A DNA stretch of 32,238 nucleotides from Thiobacillus sp. (GTDB taxonomy: Bacteria; Pseudomonadota; Gammaproteobacteria; Burkholderiales; Thiobacillaceae): the NCBI GenBank assembly GCA_019459055.1, contig JAIBEI010000029.1:1-32238 (forward strand), given 5' to 3'. Shown here piece after piece: positions 8,353 through 16,246 of this stretch. Both the position numbers and the translations under genes were made by a program. How positions within the stretch are numbered: the first letter of the stretch is position 1; every line of letters begins with the position of its first letter. The notes below the pieces were generated by a model, which saw only the letters and a program-made list of their open reading frames with translations, did no database searches and was not told where the DNA came from.

Positions 8353-8580
8353 ATGAATTTCGATAAAGAACTTGATGCACGTGGTCTGAACTGCCCCCTA
8401 CCCATCCTGCGTGCCAAAAAAGCCCTGGGAGAAGTCACCAGCGGCCAGGTGCTGAAAATCCTGTCGACCGACCCGGGCTCGGTCAAGGATTTCGCCGCTT
8501 TCGCCAAACAGACCGGCAATGAACTGCTGTCCACCGCCGAAGCCGGTGGCGAATTCACCTTCTTCATGAAGAAGAAGTAA
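8353..8580 (+). CDS. tusA: TusA-family sulfur carrier protein
   Basis: TusA carries a persulfide on its conserved cysteine and passes it between cytoplasmic sulfurtransferases. The 75-residue protein has the LDARGLNCPLPILRAKKAL signature with Cys14 in the CPxP motif, and the expected beta-alpha-beta length. AAGGAGAG just before the ATG marks the start; the frame is open eight codons further upstream without support. The 141-base gap after rhd has no clear terminator and is AT-rich before tusA (AATTATTTAATT palindrome at 8319-8330), so a second promoter is possible. In this context it probably works in dissimilatory sulfur oxidation rather than only in tRNA thiolation. Confidence 0.94.
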   Translation: MNFDKELDARGLNCPLPILRAKKALGEVTSGQVLKILSTDPGSVKDFAAFAKQTGNELLSTAEAGGEFTFFMKKK

Positions 8581-8664
8581 GCAGGAAACCAAAGCCAGCG
8601 CCGTCCGTTCCGAGCCAGGAACTCGCGGCGCTGTTTTTTGACTGGAAGAGGAGAGAGACAGAGC

Positions 8665-9174
8665 ATGGATACTAAAAAAATGGCCATTATCGCGACCAAG
8701 GGCACGCTGGACTGGGCATACCCCCCGTTCATCCTGGCTTCGACGGCGGCCGCGCTGGGCTACGAAACCCAGATTTTCTTCACCTTTTATGGCCTCCAGC
8801 TTGTCCGCAAGGACCTGTCTGTCCTCAAAGTCAGCCCCCTGGGCAACCCCGGCATGCCGATGAAAATGCCCTTTGGCCCCAAGTGGTTCAAGAGCATCAA
8901 CTGGAACATGCCCAACGCCATCCAGGCCATCATCCCCGGCTATGAGAACGTGGCAACGGCCCTGATGAAGCAGACCATCGCCAACACCGGCGTGGCCAGT
9001 ATTCCCGAACTGCGCGAGCTGTGCCAGGAAGCCGAAGTCAAGTTCATCGCCTGCCAGATGACCGTCGAACTGTTCGGTTTCGAGCATTCCGACTTCATCG
9101 ACGGCCTCGAATATGGCGGCGCTGCCACCTTCTTCGAATTCGCCGGCGAGACTGACATTTGCCTGTTTATATAA
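8665..9174 (+). CDS. DsrE-family sulfur-transfer protein (DsrE2/DsrE3-like)
   Basis: This 169-residue DsrE/DsrF-like protein is the third partner of rhd-tusA-dsrE clusters, where it takes part in sulfur transfer with TusA. It has cysteines at 120, 130 and 166. Cys130 in the IACQMTVELFGF motif matches the family's conserved cysteine segment. A hydrophobic stretch (about residues 20-47) may be membrane-associated, a reported trait of DsrE2, but it is broken by polar residues, so DsrE3 is an alternative. AGGAG at 8649-8653 supports this ATG over an in-frame ATG nine codons upstream. An 11-bp terminator follows within 40 bases, closing the cluster. Confidence 0.85.
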   Translation: MDTKKMAIIATKGTLDWAYPPFILASTAAALGYETQIFFTFYGLQLVRKDLSVLKVSPLGNPGMPMKMPFGPKWFKSINWNMPNAIQAIIPGYENVATALMKQTIANTGVASIPELRELCQEAEVKFIACQMTVELFGFEHSDFIDGLEYGGAATFFEFAGETDICLFI

Positions 9175-9210
9175 GAAGCCGTATTTGAGCGGCAGATTGC
9201 CGCCCGATGA

Positions 9211-9241
9211 AAATGAGCCGATTCGTTCGGCTCATTTTTTT
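9211..9241 (+). terminator. Rho-independent terminator after the dsrE-type gene
   Basis: AAATGAGCCGA (9211-9221), a five-base loop and TCGGCTCATTT (9227-9237) form a perfect 11-bp stem that runs into a T-run through 9241. It separates the sulfur-transfer cluster from the outer-membrane gene. Confidence 0.9.
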
Positions 9242-9248
9242 GTGTCTT

Positions 9249-9276
9249 TTGTACCACACATGACACTAATTATCCT
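9249..9276 (+). promoter_or_regulatory. Candidate promoter for the FadL-type gene
   Basis: TTGTAC (9249-9254) and TATCCT (9271-9276) are 16 bases apart, directly after the terminator. Initiation near 9284 would give a leader of about 100 bases. Confidence 0.4.
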
Positions 9277-9286
9277 CTTAAACGGG

Positions 9287-9339
9287 GTGGCCTTCTTGGC
9301 TAAGCCACAGTTGTGGGCGTAGCCTTCGGGGCAGGCTAT
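9287..9339 (+). other. Two hairpins in the leader of the FadL-type gene
   Basis: GTGGC (9287-9291) pairs with GCCAC (9304-9308). GTAGCC (9319-9324) pairs with GGCTAT (9334-9339), and its inner part can form a CC-TTCG-GG tetraloop hairpin. No known riboswitch was recognised. They may stabilise the mRNA or regulate its translation. Confidence 0.35.
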
Positions 9340-9382
9340 TCATTTAGCTTATCTGTAGCAATTTTGCCCCTAGGAGAGATTA

Positions 9383-10648
9383 ATGAAATTAACAAAAGTA
9401 TTCGCATTCATGGCACTGGCCGGTCTGGCTGGCAGCGCCTACGCCACCAATGGCTACTTCTCCCACGGCTACGGCATGAAGGCCAAGGGCATGGGCGGTG
9501 CAGCCACCGCCAGTTCGGATGACGCCTTCGGCGGCGCCAACAACCCGGCCTCCATGGTCTTCGCGGGTGATCGCTTCGATCTGGGCGCAGACCTGTTCAA
9601 CCCAAACCGCAGCGCCTCGCGCACCGGCCTGGGTCCCTTGGACATGAGCGTGGATAGCGACAGCGAGTACTTCCTGATTCCCGAGTTTGGCATGACCAAG
9701 CAAATGTCCTCGACATTGGCGCTGGGCGTCACGGTTTATGGCAATGGCGGGATGAACACGGACTATGCAGGTGGGCAGATCAATTGTGGATTCGGGCCTG
9801 CCAACATGCTGTGCGGACAGGGCGACCTGGGGGTTGACCTGATTCAACTGATCGTTGCCCCGACCGTAGCGTTCAAGGTGGCCCCCAACCATTCCATCGG
9901 TATTTCCCCGCTGCTGGGCTACCAGGCCTTCGAGGCTAAAGGCCTGCAAATGTTTGGCATGATTTCCTCCGACCCGACCAAGCTGACCAACAACGGGCAT
10001 GACGATGCCTTCGGTTACGGCGTCCGCGTCGGCTACATGGGCAAGATCACCCCGACCGTGACCATCGGCGCGGCCTATGCGTCCAAGATGAAGTTCGAGG
10101 AGTTCGACGAGTACGCCGGTCTGTTTGCAGAGCAGGGCGACTTCGACATTCCCGAGAACTACAACCTCGGCGTGGCCTGGCAGGCCACCCCCGCCGTCAA
10201 GTTGGCTCTGGATTACCAGCGCATCAACTATAGCGGCGTCAACTCGATTAACAATCCCAGCCTGGTTCCGTTCCCGCTGGGCGCCGACAATGGCCCCGGC
10301 TTCGGCTGGCAGGACATTGACGTGTGGAAGCTGGGTGCGGAATACAAATACAGCCAGCAGCTAACCTTGCGCGCGGGGTACAACCGGGGTGACAACCCCA
10401 TTCCGGCAGGCGATGTGACATTCAACATCCTCGCGCCCGGCGTGATCGAGGATCATGTAACCCTTGGTTTCACGTACACCCTGGCATCGGGTAATGAGTT
10501 GACCATGAGCTACATGCACGGTTTCAGCAACGACGTCAGCGGTGCCTCCATTCTGCCGGTATTCGGCGGTGCCCCTGCACCGATGGGAACGGAAACCATC
10601 GAAATGGACCAGAATGCACTGGGAATTCAGTACAGCTGGAAGATGTAA
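9383..10648 (+). CDS. FadL/OmpP1/TodX-family outer-membrane channel
   Basis: FadL-family beta-barrels let hydrophobic compounds cross the outer membrane. The 421-residue protein has a signal peptide cleaved near AYA-TN (residues 21/22). Next comes the family-typical N-terminus with NGYFSHGYGMKAKGMGGAATA and NNPASM, which folds as the hatch. After it come alternating beta-strand segments to the end, with the terminal strand ending in QYSWKM. AGGAGA lies just before the ATG. The gene has its own promoter, a structured leader and a perfect terminator, so it is monocistronic. The substrate cannot be read from sequence. Its position after the sulfur genes raises the possibility of a hydrophobic sulfur compound, but fatty acids or hydrocarbons are equally possible. 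Confidence 0.88.
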   Translation: MKLTKVFAFMALAGLAGSAYATNGYFSHGYGMKAKGMGGAATASSDDAFGGANNPASMVFAGDRFDLGADLFNPNRSASRTGLGPLDMSVDSDSEYFLIPEFGMTKQMSSTLALGVTVYGNGGMNTDYAGGQINCGFGPANMLCGQGDLGVDLIQLIVAPTVAFKVAPNHSIGISPLLGYQAFEAKGLQMFGMISSDPTKLTNNGHDDAFGYGVRVGYMGKITPTVTIGAAYASKMKFEEFDEYAGLFAEQGDFDIPENYNLGVAWQATPAVKLALDYQRINYSGVNSINNPSLVPFPLGADNGPGFGWQDIDVWKLGAEYKYSQQLTLRAGYNRGDNPIPAGDVTFNILAPGVIEDHVTLGFTYTLASGNELTMSYMHGFSNDVSGASILPVFGGAPAPMGTETIEMDQNALGIQYSWKM

Positions 10649-10675
10649 TTTCAGTCGCACTTGAACTGATTGAAG

Positions 10676-10704
10676 GCCGGGGTCGCAAGACCCCGGCTTT
10701 TTTT
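10676..10704 (+). terminator. Rho-independent terminator after the FadL-type gene
   Basis: GCCGGGGTC (10676-10684), loop GCAA and GACCCCGGC (10689-10697) form a perfect 9-bp GC-rich stem followed by seven T. The GNRA loop adds stability. Confidence 0.93.
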
Positions 10705-10745
10705 CATTCACTCGATCAGCAGCAAGTCTGTCGATTTTTCGAAAA

Positions 10746-10780
10746 ACAAAAAAAGCGCAGCTAAAGCCGCGCTTTTTTTG
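10746..10780 (-). terminator. Terminator of valS (readable on both strands)
   Basis: GCGCAGC (10755-10761), loop TAAA and GCCGCGC (10766-10772) form a 7-bp stem flanked by A-runs on the left and T-runs on the right. On the minus strand the one non-Watson-Crick position becomes a G-U pair, so it works best as the valS terminator, 20-odd bases after the stop. It may also back up termination from the left. Confidence 0.85.
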
Positions 10781-10799
10781 TTTTCGTCGTTGCGGGTAA

Positions 10800-13559
10800 T
10801 CAGTCCAGCCGCGCGCGCTGCGCCTCCAGCTTCTGCAGCATGGCGGCAAAGTCGCCCAGCCGCGCCTGCTCCTGCTGCACCACGGCGGCGGGTGCACGGT
10901 CGACGAAGCTGGGGTTGGCGAGCTTGACTTCGGCTTTCTTGATCTCGCTCTGGATGCGGGAGATTTCCTTGGCCAGGCGGGCACGCTCGGCGTCCTTGTC
11001 GATTGCCACCACCAGCATCATTCGCATGTCGCCGACCAGTGCGACCGGGGCGTCGGCTTCCGGCAGCGCGGGTACTGCGCTGACTTCGCTGAGTTTGCCG
11101 AGTGCGGCGATGTAGGGCGCCAGCGCGTTGATCGCGGCGGCGTCGCCCTCGATTACCAGCGGCACGCGCTGTGCGGGCGACAGGCTCATCTCGCCGCGCA
11201 GGGTGCGGCAGGCGTTGACCAGTTCCTTCAGCAACTGGATGCGCGCGACGCTGTCGGGATGGTGCTGCCCTTCGTCTACCTGCGGATAGGAGGCGAGCAT
11301 GATGCTGTCGCCGGTGACGCCGGCGAGCGGCGCGACCTTCTGCCAGAGTTCTTCGGTGATGAAGGGGATGATGGGGTGGGCGAGGCGCAGCGTGGTTTCG
11401 AGCACGCTGGCCAGCGTTCTGCGGGTGGCGCGCTGCTGCTCGGGTGTGCCGGTGTTCAACTGCACCTTGGCGAGTTCCAGGTACCAGTCGCAGTATTCGT
11501 CCCACACGAATTCGTAGACGGCGCGCGCGGCCTGGTCGAAGCGATAGGCGGCGAAGGCCTCGTGCACTTCGCCAACGGCCTGCTGCAGGCGCGCCGCAAT
11601 CCAGCGGTCGGTGTCGGAAAAATCCATCGGCTGGCTGGCGTCCTGGCCGCAGTCGTGGCCTTCGAGGTTCATCAGCGCGAAGCGGGTGGCGTTCCACAGC
11701 TTGTTGCAGAAGTTGCGGTAGCCTTCGGCGCGCTGCAGGTCGAACTTGATGTCGCGGCCGTGGGTGGCGAGGCTGGCGAAGGTAAATCTCAAAGCATCGG
11801 TGCCGAACGCGGCGATGCCGTCGGGGAATTCGCGACGGGTGCGCTTCTCGATGCTGGCGGCCTGTTTGGGATTCATCAGCCCCTGGGTGCGCTTGGCGAC
11901 CAGCTCGTCGACCGCGATGCCGTCGATGAGATCGATCGGGTCGAGCACGTTGCCCTTCGACTTGCTCATTTTCTGGCCTTCGGAGTCGCGCACGAGACCC
12001 GTGACGTACACCTCGCGGAACGGCACCTTGCCGGTGAGGTGCAGCGACATCATCACCATGCGCGCGACCCAGAAGAAAATGATATCGAAGCCGGTGACCA
12101 GCACCGAGGTCGGCAGGAAGCGTTCGAGTTCGGGCGTCTTCTCGGGCCAGCCGAGCGTCGAGAAGGGCCACAGTGCGCTTGAAAACCAGGTGTCGAGGAC
12201 ATCGTCGTCCTGCGTCAGATCGCGGCCGCCGGCCTGCTTCTTCGCCTCCGCTTCCGTGTAGGCGACGTAGTAGTTGCCGTCGGCGTCGTACCATGCGGGG
12301 ATGCGGTGGCCCCACCACAGCTGGCGCGAGATGCACCAGTCCTGGATGTTTTCCAGCCACTGGCGGTAGGTCGTCGTCCAGTTTTCCGGCACGAACTTCA
12401 GCTCGCCGGAATCGACCGCGGCGAGGCCCTGTTTGGCGAGGCCTTCCATGCTCATGAACCACTGGTCGGTGAGCATCGGCTCGATCGCCGCGTGGGTGCG
12501 GTCGCCGCGCGGGATCATCAGCTTGTGCGGCTTGGCCGAGACCAGCAGGCCTTTTTCCTGCAGCGCGTCGAGCAGTTTCTGACGCGCGTCGTAGCGGTCC
12601 AGCCCCTGGTATTCGGGCGGGCACAGCTCGTTCATTTTGGCGTCGAGCGTCAGCACGCTGATCGCTACCAGCTTGTGGCGCTGCCCCACCTGCCAGTCGT
12701 TGAAGTCGTGCGCCGGGGTGATCTTGACCACGCCGGTGCCGAATTCGCGGTCGACATAATCGTCGGCGATGACGGGGATGCTGCGTTCGGCGATCGGCAG
12801 GCGCACCTGCTTGCCGATCAGGTGCGCGTAGCGTTCGTCCTCCGGATGCACCGCGACGGCGGTGTCGCCCAGCAGGGTTTCCGGGCGCGTGGTGGCGACG
12901 GTGAGGAAGCCGGAGCCGTCCTCCAGCGGGTAGTTGATTTCCCAGATGAAGCCGTCCTCCTCGGTGCTGACGACTTCGAGGTCGGACACCGCGGTGCCGA
13001 GCACCGGATCCCAGTTCACCAGCCGCTTGCCGCGGTAGATCAGCCCCTCGCGGTAGAGCCGCACGAACACCTCGGTGACCGCCTTCGACAGGCCCTCGTC
13101 CATGGTGAAACGCTCGCGGCTCCAGTCGGGGCTGGTGCCCAGCCGCCGCATCTGGCGGGTGATGGTGGAGCCGGACTGTTCCTTCCACTCCCACACCTTT
13201 TCGAGAAACTTCTCGCGGCCGAGGTCGTGTCGGGAGACGCCCTGCGCATCGAGCTGGCGTTCCACCACGATTTGCGTGGCGATGCCGGCGTGATCGGTGC
13301 CCGGCTGCCACAGCGTGTTGTCGCCCGTCATGCGGTGATAGCGGGTGAGCGCGTCCATCAGTGTGTGCTGGAAGGCGTGGCCCATGTGCAGCGTGCCGGT
13401 GACGTTGGGCGGCGGCAGCATGATGCAGTAGGCGCTGGCGTCAGGCGCTTCGGCCCGTGTGGAGTCGAATGCGCCGGCCTTGAAGTGGCCGGCACTTTCC
13501 CACTGGGCGTACCAGCGCTTTTCGATTTCAGCCGGTTCGAAGGATTTGGCGAGTTCCAT
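10800..13559 (-). CDS. valS: Valyl-tRNA synthetase
   Basis: ValS charges tRNA-Val with valine in the cytoplasm and edits threonine. The 919-residue protein has the class I signatures HMGH (58-61) and KMSKS (530-534). The CP1 editing domain lies between them (about 200-400, including the [19 protein letters not shown] segment). The C-terminal anticodon-binding domain and coiled-coil arm follow, ending [11 protein letters not shown]. The length is normal for bacterial ValS. The start is the ATG directly after a leader that contains repeated GGGACG-type hairpins. It is the last gene of a leftward run pepA-holC-unknown-valS. Confidence 0.97.
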   Translation of the reverse strand: MELAKSFEPAEIEKRWYAQWESAGHFKAGAFDSTRAEAPDASAYCIMLPPPNVTGTLHMGHAFQHTLMDALTRYHRMTGDNTLWQPGTDHAGIATQIVVERQLDAQGVSRHDLGREKFLEKVWEWKEQSGSTITRQMRRLGTSPDWSRERFTMDEGLSKAVTEVFVRLYREGLIYRGKRLVNWDPVLGTAVSDLEVVSTEEDGFIWEINYPLEDGSGFLTVATTRPETLLGDTAVAVHPEDERYAHLIGKQVRLPIAERSIPVIADDYVDREFGTGVVKITPAHDFNDWQVGQRHKLVAISVLTLDAKMNELCPPEYQGLDRYDARQKLLDALQEKGLLVSAKPHKLMIPRGDRTHAAIEPMLTDQWFMSMEGLAKQGLAAVDSGELKFVPENWTTTYRQWLENIQDWCISRQLWWGHRIPAWYDADGNYYVAYTEAEAKKQAGGRDLTQDDDVLDTWFSSALWPFSTLGWPEKTPELERFLPTSVLVTGFDIIFFWVARMVMMSLHLTGKVPFREVYVTGLVRDSEGQKMSKSKGNVLDPIDLIDGIAVDELVAKRTQGLMNPKQAASIEKRTRREFPDGIAAFGTDALRFTFASLATHGRDIKFDLQRAEGYRNFCNKLWNATRFALMNLEGHDCGQDASQPMDFSDTDRWIAARLQQAVGEVHEAFAAYRFDQAARAVYEFVWDEYCDWYLELAKVQLNTGTPEQQRATRRTLASVLETTLRLAHPIIPFITEELWQKVAPLAGVTGDSIMLASYPQVDEGQHHPDSVARIQLLKELVNACRTLRGEMSLSPAQRVPLVIEGDAAAINALAPYIAALGKLSEVSAVPALPEADAPVALVGDMRMMLVVAIDKDAERARLAKEISRIQSEIKKAEVKLANPSFVDRAPAAVVQQEQARLGDFAAMLQKLEAQRARLD

Positions 13560-13573
13560 GGCGTGCGCGCAAA

Positions 13574-13659
13574 GGCGGCATTATCCCAAAAAGGCTGGGA
13601 CACGTCCCAAAGAAACTCGGGATGCGTCCCAAAAAGCCTCGGGCACGTTCAAAAAAGCC
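13574..13659 (-). repeat. Four degenerate ~21-bp tandem units in the valS leader
   Basis: Read on the minus strand, four units follow one another: 13639-13659, 13617-13638, 13594-13616 and 13574-13593. The common form is roughly GGCTTTTTGGGACG followed by a CCC-containing half. Units 2 and 3 contain inverted repeats (GGGA-CGCA-TCCC and GGGAC-GT-GTCCC), each able to form a small hairpin. They fill most of the 115 bases between the upstream gene and valS. Regulation of valS or a weak terminator are both possible. Confidence 0.5.
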
Positions 13660-13674
13660 GCTGATGATGCGATT

Positions 13675-14154
13675 TCAGGTCGACGGGTCGCGTGGTTTCC
13701 TGAGTTTATCGGCGATGGCCTCGCGCACGATTTCCCGCACGTCGCCATCAAGCTGGGAGAGCAGTGTGGCTACGGTCTGGTCGAGGTTCTTGCGCAGTTC
13801 GGCAGCGACCTGCTTTTCCATCACTTCGGACAGGCGCGGCGCCAGTTCGCTCATCAACTGTTCGGCCAGGGTGTCGCTGACAATGGAAGAGGGCGCCTCG
13901 GCTACGGGCGCTTCGGGTTCGGCGGACTGCGCAGCCGGGGGAGGCGCTGCGGCCGCAGGCGTTGACACGACCGGGGGCGTGCCGCGCTCGATTACATCGG
14001 TCAGCACCGGCAGCCAGGCGTCGGCCGGCGGCATGCGTCGGGGGGCTTCGGGAGCCGTTGCGAGGCCGGACGATGCGTGCACGTCGGTCTCGTTGCTGCC
14101 GCGGTGCTTTTTCAGCAGTGCATCCATTTTGCTCAACAGCGGACTGTCATTCAT
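13675..14154 (-). CDS. Unrecognised Ala/Pro-rich protein between holC and valS
   Basis: The 159-residue protein has no signal peptide or membrane segment. It has a charged N-terminus (LLSKMDALLKKHRG), a low-complexity Ala/Pro/Glu linker (about residues 58-90) and a helical C-terminal part. That part (about 90-155) carries LAEQLMSELAPRLSEVMEKQV and ends in DVREIVREAIADKLRKP, with the look of an amphipathic, possibly oligomerising, helix pair. AGGAGG (14160-14165) five bases upstream supports this ATG and overlaps the holC stop codon, so the two genes are coupled. No function is recognised. The position suggests a cytoplasmic accessory protein, but nothing more can be said. Confidence 0.75.
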   Translation of the reverse strand: MNDSPLLSKMDALLKKHRGSNETDVHASSGLATAPEAPRRMPPADAWLPVLTDVIERGTPPVVSTPAAAAPPPAAQSAEPEAPVAEAPSSIVSDTLAEQLMSELAPRLSEVMEKQVAAELRKNLDQTVATLLSQLDGDVREIVREAIADKLRKPRDPST

Positions 14155-14163
14155 CAATGCCTC

Positions 14164-14592
14164 CTAGCCGGTATTCTGGCGCAGATCGTGCGATTGCAGG
14201 GCGTAGCCGCGCGCTTTGTAAAAGCGCCAGCGCTCGCGTCCTTGTTCGACGCCGGCTTCATCCGGGCCGACGATCTCGACCAGGCGTTCGAAGCGGGCAA
14301 AGGCGGGCGGCTGCCCGGTATGCAGGTTGATCATCACGTCGGCGCTGCGCAGGGCGTCGGTGTCGGTTCCGATCAGTACCGGCGTTTCGCCGGCCAGCGG
14401 GTCGGTGTCGCGACAGTGCGGAACGAACCCCAGCGCGGGCGTTGTCCACAGCAGGCGGTCGATGGCGTCGGCCACCGCCGCGTCCGGCGCGTAAATCATC
14501 ACCTGCCTGCCCTGGCCGTAGGCCTTGGCGGCGACGCGGCGGGCGACGTCGAGGGGGGCGTCGGCATGGGTGTAGAAGAGGATTTCGGTCAC
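14164..14592 (-). CDS. holC: HolC, chi subunit of DNA polymerase III
   Basis: Chi links the clamp loader of the replicative polymerase (through psi) to single-strand-binding protein. The 142-residue length matches the family (E. coli 147). Family features are the N-terminal TEILFYTHAD strand, the aromatic DRLLWTTPALGFVPHCR segment, the PVLIGTD strand, and the C-terminal ERWRFYKARGY helix. It follows pepA by about 10 bases on the same strand, the pepA-holC-valS order common in gamma- and betaproteobacteria. Its stop overlaps the ribosome-binding site of the next gene. Confidence 0.93.
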   Translation of the reverse strand: MTEILFYTHADAPLDVARRVAAKAYGQGRQVMIYAPDAAVADAIDRLLWTTPALGFVPHCRDTDPLAGETPVLIGTDTDALRSADVMINLHTGQPPAFARFERLVEIVGPDEAGVEQGRERWRFYKARGYALQSHDLRQNTG

Positions 14593-14602
14593 GTCCGCCG
14601 GA

Positions 14603-16117
14603 TTATTTCTGTGCGCGGTTCAGCAGGAAATGCATCAGCAGCGAGACCGGACGTCCGGTCGAGCCCTTCTTCTCGCGGCCGCCTTTGTAGGCGGTGCCGG
14701 CGATATCCAGATGCGCCCAGTGGTATTTCTTGGCAAAGCGCGACAGGAAGCAGGCGGCGGTGATCGAGCCGGCCGGGCGGCCGCCGATATTGGCCATGTC
14801 GGCGAGGCTGCTCTTCAACTGCTCCTGATAATCGTCCCACAGCGGCATGCGCCAGACACGGTCCCAGGCGTGGTCGGCGGCGTGCTCGATCTCGCGCGCC
14901 AGCGGGTCGTGGTTGCTGAAGAGCGCGCTCGGGTGCGCGCCCAGCGCGATCACGCAGGCGCCGGTGAGGGTGGCCAGGTCCACCACCGCGTCGGGTTCGA
15001 AGCGCTCGGCGTAGGTCAGCGCGTCGCACAGGATCAGGCGGCCTTCGGCGTCGGTGTTGAGGATTTCGATGGTCTGGCCGGACATTGAGGTGACGATGTC
15101 GCCCGGCTTGTTGGCGTTTGCGTCCGGCATGTTCTCGCAGGCCGGGATGAGGCCGACGACGTTGAGCGCCAGCCCCAGCTCGCCGATGGCGCGGAAGACG
15201 CCGATGACCGCGCCGCCGCCGCTCATGTCGTAGTTCATCTCGTCCATTTCGGCGGGCGGCTTGAGCGAAATGCCGCCGGCGTCGAAGGTGACCGCCTTGC
15301 CGACCAGCACTACGGGCTTGTCGGCTTTTTTGCCGCCATCGTGCTTCAGCACGATGAAGCGCGGCGGCTTGTCGCTGCCCTTGCCAACCGACAGGAATGA
15401 GCCCATGCCGAGCTTCTCGCAGGCCGCGTAATCGAGGATCTCGCAGCCGAAGCCGTGGGACTTTGCCAGCTTTTTCGCCTCGCCGGCCAGGTATTCGGGG
15501 GTGCAGATGTTGGACGGCGTGTTGCCCAGATCCTTGGCGAGGTCGATGCCGCGGGCGATGGCCAGGCCGTGCGCGAGGCCGGTGTCGCCGAACTTGAGCT
15601 CGCCGCGCCGCGACACGGAGAAGGTGATGCGCTTCAAGGGGCGGCGCGCCTCGTCCGGTTTGCTCTTCATGCGGTCGAAGCGGTACAGCGCGTCGTGCGC
15701 GCTGATCACCGCCTGCTCGATGTTCCAGGTCACGTTGCGCTTCTTCACCTGAATTTCGGAAAGCGTGATGGCCGCTTCCATCGAACCGGTGTCGCGCAGC
15801 GTCCTGACGGCGCTGGCGATGGCATCGCGGTAGGCTTTTTCGTGAAAATCGCGTTCCTTGCCGAGGCCGACCAGCAGCACGCGGTCGGCCAGGATATTCG
15901 GCACCTTGTGCAGCAGCAGCGTGCTGCCGGCCTTGCCTTCCATGTCGCCGCCGCGCAGGATCTCGGACAGATAACCGTCGCTGGCGCGGTCGATGTCGAC
16001 GGCAGGCCCGGATAGCTTGCGGCTTTCGAAGACGCCGACGACCACGCAGGCGCCGCGCTGCTTTTCGGGGGCGCCGCTTTTTATGCTAAATTCGAGTTCG
16101 ATTTCCCGGTTTTTCAT
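14603..16117 (-). CDS. pepA: PepA, cytosolic leucyl aminopeptidase
   Basis: PepA (M17 family) removes N-terminal residues from peptides with a two-metal site and can also bind DNA. The 504-residue protein has the C-terminal catalytic domain with VGKAVTFDAGGISLKP and the signature NTDAEGRL (354-361). It also has the GACVIALG segment and the glycine-rich NIGGRPAGSITAACFL region. All expected metal-binding segments are present. An in-frame TTG four codons upstream is possible, but the internal ATG is the more usual start; neither has a strong ribosome-binding site. The gene diverges from lptF, with about 130 bases between, as in many proteobacteria. Confidence 0.95.
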   Translation of the reverse strand: MKNREIELEFSIKSGAPEKQRGACVVVGVFESRKLSGPAVDIDRASDGYLSEILRGGDMEGKAGSTLLLHKVPNILADRVLLVGLGKERDFHEKAYRDAIASAVRTLRDTGSMEAAITLSEIQVKKRNVTWNIEQAVISAHDALYRFDRMKSKPDEARRPLKRITFSVSRRGELKFGDTGLAHGLAIARGIDLAKDLGNTPSNICTPEYLAGEAKKLAKSHGFGCEILDYAACEKLGMGSFLSVGKGSDKPPRFIVLKHDGGKKADKPVVLVGKAVTFDAGGISLKPPAEMDEMNYDMSGGGAVIGVFRAIGELGLALNVVGLIPACENMPDANANKPGDIVTSMSGQTIEILNTDAEGRLILCDALTYAERFEPDAVVDLATLTGACVIALGAHPSALFSNHDPLAREIEHAADHAWDRVWRMPLWDDYQEQLKSSLADMANIGGRPAGSITAACFLSRFAKKYHWAHLDIAGTAYKGGREKKGSTGRPVSLLMHFLLNRAQK

Positions 16118-16246
16118 GTCTGTGCTCAAAAAAATACAATTTGCCGATGCGCCGGTGGCCAGCGTTGCCGATTCGGCGATTATTGGCGCAGGTGCGGCTG
16201 GTTGTCAAAATCCACGCGTACCGCACGCCTTCACCCCGACGCTTTC

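Noticed and set aside
10708-13311. Very long shifted-frame open reading frame within valS on the same strand
   Set aside because: The translation is Arg/Ala-rich without domain structure, while the other frame is an intact valyl-tRNA synthetase.
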